From NCBI GenBank assembly GCA_005239435.1, contig SZNP01000004.1, positions 310,001 through 374,000 of the forward strand: a stretch of DNA of 64,000 nucleotides, read 5' to 3'. Below, in pieces: positions 17,746 to 27,492 of this stretch; within the stretch, counting starts at the first letter, position 1, and every line of letters begins with the position of its first letter. The DNA comes from Halorussus salinisoli. Lineage in GTDB: Archaea > Halobacteriota > Halobacteria > Halobacteriales > Haladaptataceae. Both the position numbers and the translations under genes were made by a program. Below the pieces are notes generated by a model that worked only from the letters and a program-made list of their open reading frames with translations, ran no database searches and was not told the DNA's origin.

Positions 17746-20460
17746 TCACGAGTCGTACGTTCCGAATCGCCGTCGGAGTTCGCGCTCTAGCTGTCCGATC
17801 ACGAGGGGTAGTAGACTCATTCCGAAGACGAGCAGCCACCCCTCGACCCCGATGGGGGTAGTGCTCAGCGCCAAGGAGATGCCGGGCAAGTAGACTGCGC
17901 CGAAGAGGATTACTGATGACAGCCCCAGTGCACCCCAAACGTACGGGTTTTCCGTGACTTCATTTCTGACGAGACCAGACGTTATATCCCGGACGTTGAA
18001 CACATGCCAGAGCTGGGCGAATGCCAGCGTGAGGAACGAGATCGTGACGGCCTCATCGGTGTCCATACCACCGGCGTACATCCCACCGCCGATGACGAAT
18101 GCACCGATAACCGCGGCTGAAATCAGTATTCCAAACAGCCCCAGTTCGGTCCAGTTGGTTCGCGTCATAATCGGTTCCTCGGGGTCCCGAGGTGGGCGGT
18201 CCATGATGTCGCTGCTGCCGCCGCAGGCACCGAGCGCGAACGCTGGAAAAATGTCTGTCACGACGTTGAGGAAGAGAATCTGCAGTGGGAGCAATGGGAG
18301 CGGAAAGCCGAGTAGCGCGGCGATCAGAATGACGAGCAGTTCGCTGACGTTGCACGACATGAGATACAGGACGAACTTCCTGATGTTACTGAAGATGATT
18401 CGCCCCTCTCTGACGGCGTGATAGATGCTCTCGAAGTTGTCGTCCTGCAGAATCATGTCCGACGCTTCCTGAGCGACTTGCGTCCCTCGCTGACCCATCG
18501 CTACGCCAATGTCGGCTCTCTTGAGTGCCGGCGCGTCGTTGACGCCGTCGCCCGTCATTGCGACGATAGAGCCTACTGCCTGGTGAACATCGATCAAATC
18601 GAGCTTATTCGCGGGATTCACTCGCGCGAAGACGGAGGCGTTCACGAACCGGTCCCGCTCCGCCTGGGTGAGGTTTTCGACGTCGTCAAGTTCACGGCCC
18701 TCGATGACCTCGGTGTCGTCCGAGTCTACCAGTCCGACGCTCCTGGCGATGTTTTGGGCCGTCCCCGCGTGGTCGCCGGTCACCATGACGACTCGTATCC
18801 CCGCGTCCTGACACCGCTGGATAGTCGATCTGACTTCTTCGCGCGGCGGATCAATCAATCCAACGAGCCCAATCAGCGACAGGTCCTCGTACGGCGAGCC
18901 CTCTGTACGATCCACGTCTTTCCGGGCGAGTCCGAGAACGCGCAACCCGTCCTCGGCCATTCGCTCGCTCTTTTCGATCTACTCGTCCTTCTCGGTCGCC
19001 GATAACTCTCTGGAGTCCTCCCCCGTCAACACCCGAGAAGACGAGTCGATGACCTCCTCCGGAGCCCCCTTTACGGCCACGCTAAATCGTCCGTCGGAGT
19101 CGTGGTACGTTGCCATCATCTTGACGGCCGGGTCGAACGACACCTCCCGGGCTTCCGGCAGCGATTCGAGGAGGGCGTTCCGGTCGAGTCCTCCCTTCAT
19201 CCCGGCGATCAGGAGAGCAACTTCCATCGGGTCGCCCGTCACGTTCGTATCGCCGCCGTCCTCGGTTACGGAGGCGTTGTTACAGAGTACACCCACTTTG
19301 AGCGCCTCCTGCATGGCGGGGTCCTGTGGCTCGTCTAGCTCTTGGCCGCCGTGCTGAAACGTCCCATCAGTGTCGAGTCCAGTCCCCGTGACCTCCACCG
19401 AGCCATTCGCCAGCTCGTAGGCGGCCACAGTCATCTTGTTCTCCGTCAACGTTCCCGTTTTATCAGTGCAGATGACGGTTGTGGAGCCGAGCGTCTCGAC
19501 GGAGGCGAGGTTGCTGATGAGTGCGTTGCGGTCGGCCATCCGCCACATCCCCCTCGCCAACACGAGTGTGGCGACGATGGGGAGTCCTTCTGGCACGGTC
19601 GCAACCGCCAGCGCGATGGCCGTTTCGACCATCAGGAAGAGATCCTGCCCCCTGAGCCATCCGGACACGAGGACGATAACCGCCACCACGAGAAGTAATG
19701 GAACGAGCTTCTGTCCCAGGTCGTCCAGCTTCTCCTGGAGTGGCGTCTTCTTCTCACCCGTCTCTTGGAGCGATGCCGATATCTGACCCAGTTCCGTGTC
19801 CGGCCCCGTGGCGACGACGACTGCTTCTGCGGTTCCCCGCGTCAGGTACGTCCCCTTATAGAGCATGTTCTCTCGCTCGGCGAGCGGCACCTCCCCATCG
19901 AGGGGTTCGCTCGTCTTTCCGACGGGGACGGATTCGCCAGTGAGAGCCGACTCGTCAACCTGAAGTCTAGACGGATCTACCACCCGCAGATCGGCAGGGA
20001 CGATATCACCAGCATCGAGGATGACGATATCGCCCGGAACCAGGTCTTCCGCCGGAATCTCCCGATCATCACCCGCTCGACGGACCCTGGTTTCGATTTC
20101 CGTCATCTCCTGCAGGCTCTCCATTGAACGGATAGCACGCATCTCGGTGACGAAGCCGATGGCACCATTAATGACGAGAACAGCGAGAACCGCGGTCCCT
20201 TCGATAACATCCCCCATCACGAATGCCGCCACGGCCGCGACTGCAAGCAGGAGCACGATGACGCTCGTAAACTGGTTCACTAGAACCTCTAACCAGCGAC
20301 GCTGTTCGACTTCGTGTAACTCGTTGGGACCGAACCGCTCTCGTCTGCGCTTGACTTCCTCTTCCGTCAGCCCCTCGTCTTTCGATACGTCGAGTTGCTC
20401 CAGAACGTCGCTTACAGACCGCGACCACGGTGATTGAGTATTGTCCCTGTTTCGTACCAT
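17746..20460 (-). pseudogene. Cation-transporting P-type ATPase split by an amber codon
   Basis: The 5' part (493 codons) has the N-terminal cation-ATPase domain (GLTEEEVKRRRERFGPNELH), LTGESVPVG in the actuator, VPEGLPIVATLVLARG in helix 4 and the phosphorylation site [11 protein letters not shown]. It stops at TAG (18979-18981). The same frame then continues unbroken: IEKSERMAEDGLRVLGLARK, hinge [18 protein letters not shown], helix 6 LFLNVVTDIFPAFALG and the C-terminal membrane domain. Family members have Trp at the amber position, implying TGG to TAG. PEGLP and the N..D pattern suit a Ca2+/Mn2+- or Na+/K+-type (P2) pump. The intact paralog lies at 48239-50842. Confidence 0.88.
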
Positions 20461-20554
20461 TACCTAAGAAGAGCTCCGTATTTTTTATAGAAGATATTGA
20501 CCGCGCTGCCTTGTGTAGCTTCGGTACGGAGTGACGCCGAAACTGTGGGGCACC

Positions 20555-20590
20555 CTAGTGCTCGTGGTGATGGTGGTGATTGTGGTGGTC
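20555..20590 (-). pseudogene. His-rich C-terminal relic
   Basis: The minus strand encodes DHHNHHHHHEH and a stop, directly preceded by another in-frame stop. Such tails occur at the ends of metal transporters and metal chaperones. No domain is left in front of it, so only the tail of a lost gene, or a chance run of GTG/ATG triplets, remains. Confidence 0.3.
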
Positions 20591-20697
20591 CTAGAAGCAG
20601 ACGATTACAATGTTTTCGTCCTTACTTAAGACTGTGATGACACCCGACTTTATCGTCTTCTGACGAACCGGTGACTGATGGGCCAACTCGCCTACTA

Positions 20698-21135
20698 AGC
20701 CGCCGTCCACAAAGAGACAACTACGGAGATTGTAGAGGACTTCCTCGAAACGAATCCGATGCCCTGCCGGCGTTCGGCTTGGGAGGCGGTTACAGAGGCG
20801 TTTTGGGGCACGACGGACGCAATGACCTCGACCGTATTCAAGCCTCGGCCCTCGTGATCCACGGACCGGCTGATGGCGTCGTCCCGGTGGATTTCGCCTG
20901 GGAGACGGCTGACCGACTTCCAAATTTGGTCTTCTACCGTCTGGAACGAACTGGCCACATTGCCCCCTTAGAGTGTCCCGGTGCGTACAACCGACTACTC
21001 GATTCCATTATCAAAGCGTCTTATGGGAACGACGATCTCCTCATGTATGGTCGGCGTGCAGTAGCGAAGTCAACCTTACGGACCTGTACTGCTGAACTGA
21101 TACACTATCTCTCGGTGCCTCCTTGTGGACCTTAA
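20698..21135 (+). pseudogene. Alpha/beta hydrolase C-terminal fragment, frameshifted
   Basis: A first frame after a stop reads AAVHKETTTEIVEDFLETN and RRSAWEAVTEAFWG. The reading then shifts, and continues as NDLDRIQASALVIHGPADG, VPVDFAWETADRLPNLVFY and LERTGHIAPLECPGAYNRLL. The second part is the typical end of an alpha/beta hydrolase: the VIHGPADGVVP strand carrying the catalytic Asp, and RTGHIAPLE carrying the catalytic His. The N-terminal half with the nucleophile is missing. It is convergent with the multicopper oxidase relic. Confidence 0.75.
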
Positions 21136-21153
21136 GACGGATTCCGTTGCTCC

Positions 21154-22681
21154 TTACTCGTAGGTGAGAACGCGTGCCATTCCGGCTTCGAGGTGGTAGA
21201 TGTTGTGACAGTGGAACAGCCAGTCGCCGGGGTTGTCGGTCGCGAAGTCAAGCGTGACTTGGCCCATGTGTGGGGGGGGACAAGCACAGTGTCTTTCACC
21301 GCGTCGCCCACTTGGAAGAAGTGACCGTGGAGGTGCATCGGGTGAACCACAGGGCTGCGGTTGACCATCCGGACGCAAACGTGGTCACCTGCGGACACAC
21401 GGAGTGGGTCGGCGTCGGGGTACGCCTGCCCGTCGATGTACCACTCATAGCTACCACCCATGTTGCCCGACAGCGTGAGGTCGAACGTCCGGTCTGGTCG
21501 CCCTCCGATACCTTGGATTGGATGTAGTGCCCGGAGGTCGCCGTACTGGAGTCGGCGACCGCCCTCGGATGGAAGTCGGGACGACCCTGACTGGCCCGTT
21601 CCACATCTGACTACGCCGAGGGCAGGGCTTTCGTCGCCGTACACAGGATTTGCCCGGAGTTCCCATGAACCCGGATTGTCGGCCTCGACTACTGCGTCGT
21701 AGCGCTCCCCGGTCCCGAGGTCGAAGGCATCGACCTCGACCGGTTCGACGGGCCGACCGTCAGCGTGCGTAACAGAGAACCGATGGCCAGCCAATCGAAC
21801 GCGGAACGTCGTCGCACCGCTTCCATTGATAAACCGAAACCGGACGCGCTCGCCCTCCGTCACCTCGAAGGTGGGCGCGTCGGAGGGGAGCCGACCGTTC
21901 ATCAGCATCCCCTCGTAGGGCGGTCGGTAGTCGCCCATCCCACCCGTGCCGCCCATTCCACCGGGACCTCTTCCGCCACCATCACCGCCGGGACCGTCTC
22001 CGCCCATTCCGCCATCACCACCGGGACCACCATCGCCTCTGGGACCACCGCCGGGCCCTGCGGGGAGATTCGACGGCAAGCGGGGCTTCTCGTCGAGGTA
22101 GTCGTCGAGGAAGACTGTGTACTCACAATCGTACTCGACGTGGGGCGACTCCTCTTCGATGATCAGCGGGCCAACGAGTGCGCGGTCGAACTGCAGGCCG
22201 ACGTGACTGTGGTAAAAGTAGGTTCCGGTTGGCTCGGCCCGGTACTTGTAAGTGTACGTCTCACCGTTCGAGATGGGCGTTTGGGTTACGTCAGGCACGC
22301 CGTCCATCGGATTCGGCACAGGGACTCCGTGCCATTGAACCGTCGTTCCTTCTGGGAGCTGGTTCGTTACGTCCGCTTGTAGCACGTCGCCTTCCGGAAC
22401 TCGGAGTTCCGGCCCTGGGAACGTCCCGTCGTACAGCCACGTCTCAGTTCCCGAACCGTCACCGGGCCGGACCGTCCCCTGCTTCGCGGTGAGTTGGATC
22501 TTTGTGTCGGCAGGCTCGGAAGGCGTGACCATGCCGTCGGTCACGTCCCGATTGTCTTGGTCACCGGTCTCGCCGCGTGGGGGGATGGATCCCCACACAT
22601 AACCCGCGAGCGACGTGACGCCGAGACCGCCGAACGACTGGAGAAACGTCCGGCGCTTCGGGTTTTTTTCTCCCCCGTCAT
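21154..22681 (-). pseudogene. Multicopper oxidase (laccase-like) with two frameshifts
   Basis: The body has Cu sites TTVQWHGVPVPNPMDGVPDV and TYFYHSHVGLQFDRALVGPL, a Gly-rich linker, and HPMHLHGHFFQVG. After the VLVPP stretch the frame is lost at a C8 run (G8 on the plus strand, near 21272-21279). The last motif, LFHCHNIYHLEAGMARVL, which holds the Cys and His ligands of the type-1 and trinuclear sites, lies one frame over. At the 5' end, the ATG overlapping the SHOCT gene's stop (ATGA) is also out of frame with the Tat-like leader NPKRRTFLQSFGG, which would fit if the G5 run had one more G. It is paralogous to the intact enzyme at 38200-39726. Confidence 0.85.
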
Positions 22682-23001
22682 TTGACGGAATCGGAGTTAC
22701 TGCGGAGTCGCTCAGCGCGCTTTTCGAACTCTTCGTCGTCGATCTCGCCGCGGGCGTACCGCTCCCGGAGTTCGGCGAGCGCTGGGTCTTCGTCGCTGGT
22801 CGAACGACTGCGGACGGCAGATTCGCTTGAACCGTCGGTTCCCCTACCGTTTCCGCCACCCAAGGCGCGTGCGAGGAGGTAGACGACCGTGGCGAAGAAC
22901 AGCAACATCACGGCGAGGCCGACGAAACCGTAGCCGAATCCCCATCCTCCCGGCCCCATTCCGTTCCCCATCTGGAGGACTACAAGCAGACTGGCGTTCA
23001 T
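22678..23001 (-). CDS. SHOCT-domain small membrane protein
   Basis: The 107-residue protein has two N-terminal hydrophobic stretches around a Gly/Met-rich loop (MGNGMGPGGWGFGYGF, LAVMLLFFATVVYLLARAL), a disordered acidic linker, and a C-terminal SHOCT motif (LAELRERYARGEIDDEEFEK). The start MNASLLVVLQMG gives a normal family length. SHOCT proteins are short C-terminal oligomerisation modules of unknown detailed role. Its stop overlaps the multicopper oxidase ATG, so the two formed a translationally coupled pair. A related gene is at 34041-34337. Confidence 0.8.
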   Translation of the reverse strand: MNASLLVVLQMGNGMGPGGWGFGYGFVGLAVMLLFFATVVYLLARALGGGNGRGTDGSSESAVRSRSTSDEDPALAELRERYARGEIDDEEFEKRAERLRSNSDSVK

Positions 23002-23570
23002 CACTATGAGGTAGTGGCTAACGACGCAAGTAATGCACGCCGAACACAATACTATATCGAGGGATGAGAAGTGCACTATATCATGGGCGTAAAGACTGCC
23101 AATTAGACATCGGAAACGACTATCAGTAAACGGGCGAATTTGGATGCCTCACACCCGAAAATCGATTCGTTCGACCGCCGAACCGGAGCTTACAACACCA
23201 CAGATTTGAGGTGGAATAATCGCCATACAGCGTAGCGATCATCGGTCGAACGGGCCTGATTTCGCTTTCGTTCGATGGTCGAACGGGGGAGTGATTTTCA
23301 CAGGGATTCTCGTACAGCCAAACCTGCCTCCTTTGAGAAAATCAACTACCGAATGATGCGGTGTCCCGATATTGCATCGTTCCTGAACTTATAGCTGGAT
23401 ACGTCAACCCAAGACCGCCAAGCCGTAGCGGCTGCGTCGATAACCTCTAATGCGTCTTGACCCCCATCTGCCTCCCTTTCTCGAAATCTTACACCATAAT
23501 AAGTGGTCGTGGTTCCATCCACTGGAGAATCATCACCGAGACTCAAGTCATCACCTACCGAGGCTTCTGT
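23002..23570. other. Long gene-free stretch with palindromic motif
   Basis: No gene is supported in these 569 bp. The stretch has several CGTTCGA/TCGAACG half-sites, including one perfect palindrome listed separately, and is moderately AT-rich. It is the only non-coding DNA between the SHOCT gene and dsrE and probably holds the promoters for both. Confidence 0.5.
23269..23285. promoter_or_regulatory. Palindrome CGTTCGATGGTCGAACG, candidate operator
   Basis: A perfect 7-bp inverted repeat (CGTTCGA / TCGAACG) is separated by TGG. A further half-site (GGTCGAACGGG) lies about 25 bp to the left. A copy with one change (CGTTCGATGGTTGAACG) occurs 4 kb away at 27350-27366, on the far side of the DsrE-to-MFS cassette. 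Symmetry and spacing suit a dimeric repressor; the binding protein is unknown. Confidence 0.45.
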
Positions 23571-23894
23571 ATGGACCTCGGAATCATCTTGGAGACCAAC
23601 GACCCCGAGCGCGTCTGGAACGCATTCCGTCTCGCAAACACAGCACTCGATGCAAATCACACGGTCGAGACCTTCCTTCTCGGGGACGGTGTCGAGGCAC
23701 CGGATCTCGATCACGAGAAATTCAATCCACACGGTGTGATGCTCAAGTACACTCAGAACGGCGGGGAACTCGCTGCCTGTGGGACGTGTCTCGACTCCCG
23801 AAACCTTGACGCGGACGACCTTAGACCGCGGGGGACGATGGAAGATTGCCTGCGAATCGTTGAGGATGCCGAGAAGGTACTCACCATTGGCTAA
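23571..23894 (+). CDS. DsrE-family sulfur-relay protein
   Basis: The 107-residue protein begins MDLGIILETNDPERVWNAFR and follows the DsrE/DsrF/DrsH-like pattern: a strand-helix start, VETFLLGDGVEAPDLDHEKF and a Cys-bearing GGELAACGTCLDSRNLDADD (residues about 69-88). The conserved CGTC gives candidate sulfur-carrying cysteines. DsrE-like proteins pass sulfane sulfur to partners such as TusA or rhodaneses. It is followed by a divergent-facing regulator and then a rhodanese-metallo-beta-lactamase gene, a setting that supports a sulfur role. Confidence 0.85.
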   Translation: MDLGIILETNDPERVWNAFRLANTALDANHTVETFLLGDGVEAPDLDHEKFNPHGVMLKYTQNGGELAACGTCLDSRNLDADDLRPRGTMEDCLRIVEDAEKVLTIG

Positions 23895-23920
23895 CAGAGC
23901 TAAATTCGGAGTGTTGGTGG

Positions 23921-24655
23921 TCAATCGGCTGCCTGTTCGGCCTGCCGAGTCTGTTCTACCCCTAATGGGTCTCCCGTCGATGTCGCGATGACTAGTCGCA
24001 AGAACTGTCCCGCATTCGTGAGAAGTTTGTTCTCCGCCTTTCGCAGATGTTCTTCATACGTCGAGCGAGCGACGCCCGTCTGGTCGGCCAGCTCCCGGAG
24101 CGATGTCTTCCGAGGCTGCTCGTAGTATCCACTTTCTAGCGCCAGTTGAAGCGCCGCCAGCTGCCGATCAGTCATGTCGTCGAACAACTGATCGACCGGA
24201 GCCAACATGCTGTGGGGGATTTGTTGCTCTGTAATCGCCGTCTTCGAGAGTACTTCGATATCACGATCAGCCTCCAGCTCGTGAAGGAGCGCCCGAACGT
24301 CACTCTCGTCGAATGCGATCACCGTGTAGTGCTCCCAGCCCTGACGATGAATCGTCGGCGGTTGATACAAGCAGTTGTACTCCTCGAACCGGTCGATGAT
24401 GGAGTCTTCCAGCGAGCAGAGACAGGACTGCGTGACGACATGGAGCCCGGATTCGTTAACCGACTTGTGGAGAATCGTCCCCAAGTGGTCAATCTCTTCG
24501 AGGAGTTCGTCAGTTGGCGATTCTGGAGATGTTATTTCGATCACCTGGCAGTCGCTCAGATACCACTCACGAATCGTGAGATCCGGATAGTGCTCCGAGA
24601 TTTTTCGATACGGACACTCGTGTTTGACCCGGAAGGAAGCTTCGTACAGACTCAT
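23921..24655 (-). CDS. HTH-10 (bat-type) transcription regulator
   Basis: This 244-residue protein has an N-terminal sensory part (MSLYEASFRVKHECPYRKIS, with several Cys: C14, C36 and the CLC pair) and a C-terminal HTH-10 domain (LTDRQLAALQLALESGYYE-like; here MTDRQLAALQLALESGYYEQ, then LRELADQTGVARSTYEEHLR). HTH-10 regulators close to sulfur-relay genes probably control them. The cysteines could sense sulfane sulfur or redox state, which is inference. It is convergent with dsrE and divergent from the rhodanese-MBL gene, so its promoter region is shared with the latter. Confidence 0.87.
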   Translation of the reverse strand: MSLYEASFRVKHECPYRKISEHYPDLTIREWYLSDCQVIEITSPESPTDELLEEIDHLGTILHKSVNESGLHVVTQSCLCSLEDSIIDRFEEYNCLYQPPTIHRQGWEHYTVIAFDESDVRALLHELEADRDIEVLSKTAITEQQIPHSMLAPVDQLFDDMTDRQLAALQLALESGYYEQPRKTSLRELADQTGVARSTYEEHLRKAENKLLTNAGQFLRLVIATSTGDPLGVEQTRQAEQAAD

Positions 24656-24744
24656 ACAGGTGTATTTGTGCTACTGTCAATTAACGGTGCCGGTCATGTC
24701 CGGCACCACCTATTTCCTAATACTTCTCCTATCGGTGAATACTG

Positions 24745-25857
24745 ATGTCGGAGATTAGCCCCGAAAAACTCAGTGACCAATTACAGGCTGGCGAAGACAA
24801 CTTGCTCGTCGTCGATATTCGCCACGAGGAAGAGCACAATGACTGGAATATCCCGGACAGCGTCAACGTCGATGTCTACAACGAACTGACCGACAACCCC
24901 GAGGCCGCAAAAGACGCCCTCGCAGATCTCCCCGAAGAGAAGGAAATCGTTACCGTCTGCGGGGCAGGCATCGCTGCGGCGACGGCAGCTGACGTCCTCC
25001 AGGAGATGGACTACGCCGCGAAGACGCTCACGGACGGAATGAACGGCTGGAGCCGCGTTCACCGGCACGCGCCGGTTCAGGTCGATCTCGACGGGACGCT
25101 TATCCAGGTTGCACGTCCGGGCAAGGGCTGCCTCTCACACGTCCTTATCTCAGACGGTGAAGCTGCCGTCTTCGACCCATCACACTACCTCGACGAGTAC
25201 GAGGCGATTCTTGACGAGTACGACGCCGAGCTCGTCGGCGTCTTCGACACGCACGCTCACGCCGACCACGTCTCCGGCGCTGTGGAACTTGCCGACCGAC
25301 ACGGCGTTCCCTACTACCTCCACCCGAAGGACGCGCTTGCCATCGACGCGACACCCCTCAAAGATGGACAGACCGTGACGGTCGGTGGGCTCGACATCGA
25401 GGTCATCCACACTCCGGGTCACAGCGAAGGGAGCGTCTCGTTCGATATCGACAGCGCAGCGCTGCTCACGGGTGATACGGTCTTCCACGAGAGCGTGGGC
25501 CGCGTGGAACTCGGCGTCGAAGCCGGGATCGAAGACTCCGACGTCGAAGGGAACGCCGCGACGCTCTACGAGAGCCTCCAGCGATTGCTCGACCGGCCAA
25601 AGGATGCTGTCGTCCTGCCGGCCCACGATCCCGGGTCACCCGAACCACCGGTGAGCGCGACTCTCGCTGAAGTCAAAGAACGGAACGAGGACCTCGGACG
25701 CGACCGTGCGAAATTTGTTGAGGAGCTCGCGTCGGACATTCCAGACCACCCGCCGAACTTCGAGCGTGTCAAGCGGACGAACGTGGGACAGGAATCCGTT
25801 CCCACCGACGAGTTGGCCGACCTGGAGCTGGGTCCCAACAACTGCGCAGCGGAGTGA
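24745..25857 (+). CDS. Rhodanese / metallo-beta-lactamase fusion (persulfide dioxygenase-like)
   Basis: The 370-residue protein has an N-terminal rhodanese domain (LLVVDIRHEEEHNDWNIPDS, active-site CGAG with Cys 72) and a C-terminal metallo-beta-lactamase domain. The latter has its metal ligands at H170, H172, D174, H175, H226 and D244 (FDTHAHADHVSG, IHTPGHSEGSV, LLTGDTVFHESVGR). This order differs from common MBL-rhodanese fusions, where the MBL usually comes first. The proteins handle persulfides, e.g. GSSH-type dioxygenation or thiosulfate sulfurtransfer. It is 3 bp upstream of the MFS gene, clearly one operon. Confidence 0.9.
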   Translation: MSEISPEKLSDQLQAGEDNLLVVDIRHEEEHNDWNIPDSVNVDVYNELTDNPEAAKDALADLPEEKEIVTVCGAGIAAATAADVLQEMDYAAKTLTDGMNGWSRVHRHAPVQVDLDGTLIQVARPGKGCLSHVLISDGEAAVFDPSHYLDEYEAILDEYDAELVGVFDTHAHADHVSGAVELADRHGVPYYLHPKDALAIDATPLKDGQTVTVGGLDIEVIHTPGHSEGSVSFDIDSAALLTGDTVFHESVGRVELGVEAGIEDSDVEGNAATLYESLQRLLDRPKDAVVLPAHDPGSPEPPVSATLAEVKERNEDLGRDRAKFVEELASDIPDHPPNFERVKRTNVGQESVPTDELADLELGPNNCAAE

Positions 25858-25860
25858 GCC

Positions 25861-27153
25861 ATGAGTACGGACACTGAACTCAAACAGGGCATCCGCGAGC
25901 ACCTCGGGCAGTTCTCGCTGCACGTCCTGCTGGTGTTCGCCACCGGATTGACCATCGGGTCCGAACGTGCCGTCGTTCCCGTGCTAGGCCGCGACGTGCT
26001 GGGTGTCGAGTCGCTGCTCGTCATCGGTTCGTTCGTCGTCTCCTTTGGCTTCGTCAAGGGGCTCCTGAATCTCTACGCCGGCAAGTGGGGCGGCGAGTAC
26101 GGCCGCAAGCCCGTCCTGATCGCTGGCTGGGCAACCGCACTGCCACTTCCGGTCATCCTCATCTTCGCGCCGAGTTGGGGCTGGATTACCGTCGGGAACA
26201 TCCTGCTTGGGATCAACCAGGCTTTGACCTGGAGTATGGCCATTAACGCCAAGATCGACATTGCGGGTCCCGAGCAGCGAGGGTTAGCCGTCGGCATCGA
26301 CGAGGCGTTCGGGTACAGCGGCGTCGCCGTCGGTGCGTGGATTACGGGCGTCATCGCCGCCCGGACGAGCCTCCGGCCCGAGCCGTTCTACTTCCTCGCT
26401 GCCGTGGTCGTGCTGGCGTTCCTCATCTCGATTTTCCTGATCAAGGAGACCGTCCAACTCGCGGAGGTAGAGGTTGATGACGACGACCACCACGACGCGA
26501 ACCTGCCGTTCGGCGAGGTGCTGAAGCGGGCGACCTATGGCGACAAGACGCTGTTCGCCGCGGCTCAAGCGGGTCACATCGAGAAGTTCGTCGATACGTT
26601 GTTCTGGCTCGCCGTCCCGCTGTATCTCACAAGCCAGGGACTCGGGATTGCAGCAGTGGGATTTGTCGTCGGCGTTCACAGCGCAATGTACTTCCTCCAG
26701 ATTGCGACCGGTGGGCTCGCGGACCGAATCGGTCGGCGTCCGCCGGTCATCGCCGGGATGTTCCTCACCGGCGCAGGCGTCCTCGGGATGGTGCTCGTCG
26801 AGGGCTATCTCCTGTGGGCCGTGCTCTCGGGTGTGTCCGGTCTCGGGATGGCGTTGCTCTATCCGAATCTGATGACCGTTCCCGGCGACGCGGCCCATCC
26901 GACGTGGCGTGCGACCGGGATGGGCGTCTACCGGATGTGGCGTGACTCCGGGTACGGCGTCGGTGCAATCCTAATTGGACTCTCGATGGAGTTCGTGAGC
27001 GCCGAAGCCGCGTTCTACATGACCGCGATTCTGATGTTCGTCTCGGGAGCGATTGTCTATCTCTGGATGGAAGAAACCCATCCCGAGTTCGGGACACATG
27101 AGCCACCTGTCCCTGCGACAGAGCAACCGACTCGGGCCGCTCCGCAGGACTAG
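25861..27153 (+). CDS. Major facilitator superfamily transporter
   Basis: The 430-residue protein has 12 predicted membrane helices with the MFS loop motif between helices 2 and 3 (GKWGGEYGRKPVLIAG) and its repeat in the second half (GGLADRIGRRPPVIAGM). A cytoplasmic acidic/His loop (VEVDDDDHHDANLPFGE) divides the halves. It follows the rhodanese-MBL gene after 3 bp. The likely job is export or import of a sulfur-containing or toxic anion, but the substrate cannot be read from sequence. Confidence 0.88.
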   Translation: MSTDTELKQGIREHLGQFSLHVLLVFATGLTIGSERAVVPVLGRDVLGVESLLVIGSFVVSFGFVKGLLNLYAGKWGGEYGRKPVLIAGWATALPLPVILIFAPSWGWITVGNILLGINQALTWSMAINAKIDIAGPEQRGLAVGIDEAFGYSGVAVGAWITGVIAARTSLRPEPFYFLAAVVVLAFLISIFLIKETVQLAEVEVDDDDHHDANLPFGEVLKRATYGDKTLFAAAQAGHIEKFVDTLFWLAVPLYLTSQGLGIAAVGFVVGVHSAMYFLQIATGGLADRIGRRPPVIAGMFLTGAGVLGMVLVEGYLLWAVLSGVSGLGMALLYPNLMTVPGDAAHPTWRATGMGVYRMWRDSGYGVGAILIGLSMEFVSAEAAFYMTAILMFVSGAIVYLWMEETHPEFGTHEPPVPATEQPTRAAPQD

Positions 27154-27349
27154 CTTCGATAGGACATCTTTTCGGGGTCACTGGCGATATCCAACGTCCT
27201 CTTTACCTCAATACGGACCAGATAGGAGACGACCATCCGCTGAATATGTGCTGTGTCTTGCACGGAAGAAATACACTCGTAATCGAGTTGCCAGAAATGA
27301 CGGTCTTGAAACGGTCGAACTCGGCCGTCTCACGCCTCAGAGGTCGATT

Positions 27350-27366
27350 CGTTCGATGGTTGAACG
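27350..27366. promoter_or_regulatory. Second copy of the CGTTCGA palindrome (one mismatch)
   Basis: CGTTCGATGGTTGAACG differs by one base from the palindrome at 23269-23285. It lies about 200 bp past the MFS stop and about 125 bp before the next small gene. Together the two copies frame the sulfur-type cassette. Confidence 0.4.
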
Positions 27367-27492
27367 AGAGCCCATGCATCTGAAGTAGCCACATACACCA
27401 ATATTTCTACATAACCGTGGTTCAGTAAGCGCCGCTACAAAAATATACTTCAGATTACACTTATGCGGGTGCCACACCTACATCTATCTGTG

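Noticed and set aside
8763..18981. Amber codons as pyrrolysine sites
   Set aside because: No Pyl genes or suppressor tRNA in the window, the families do not use pyrrolysine, and the paralogs have Trp at these positions.
27350..27366. The palindrome pair as transposon terminal inverted repeats
   Set aside because: No transposase lies between them, no target-site duplication is visible, and the motifs are palindromic themselves, which fits operators better.
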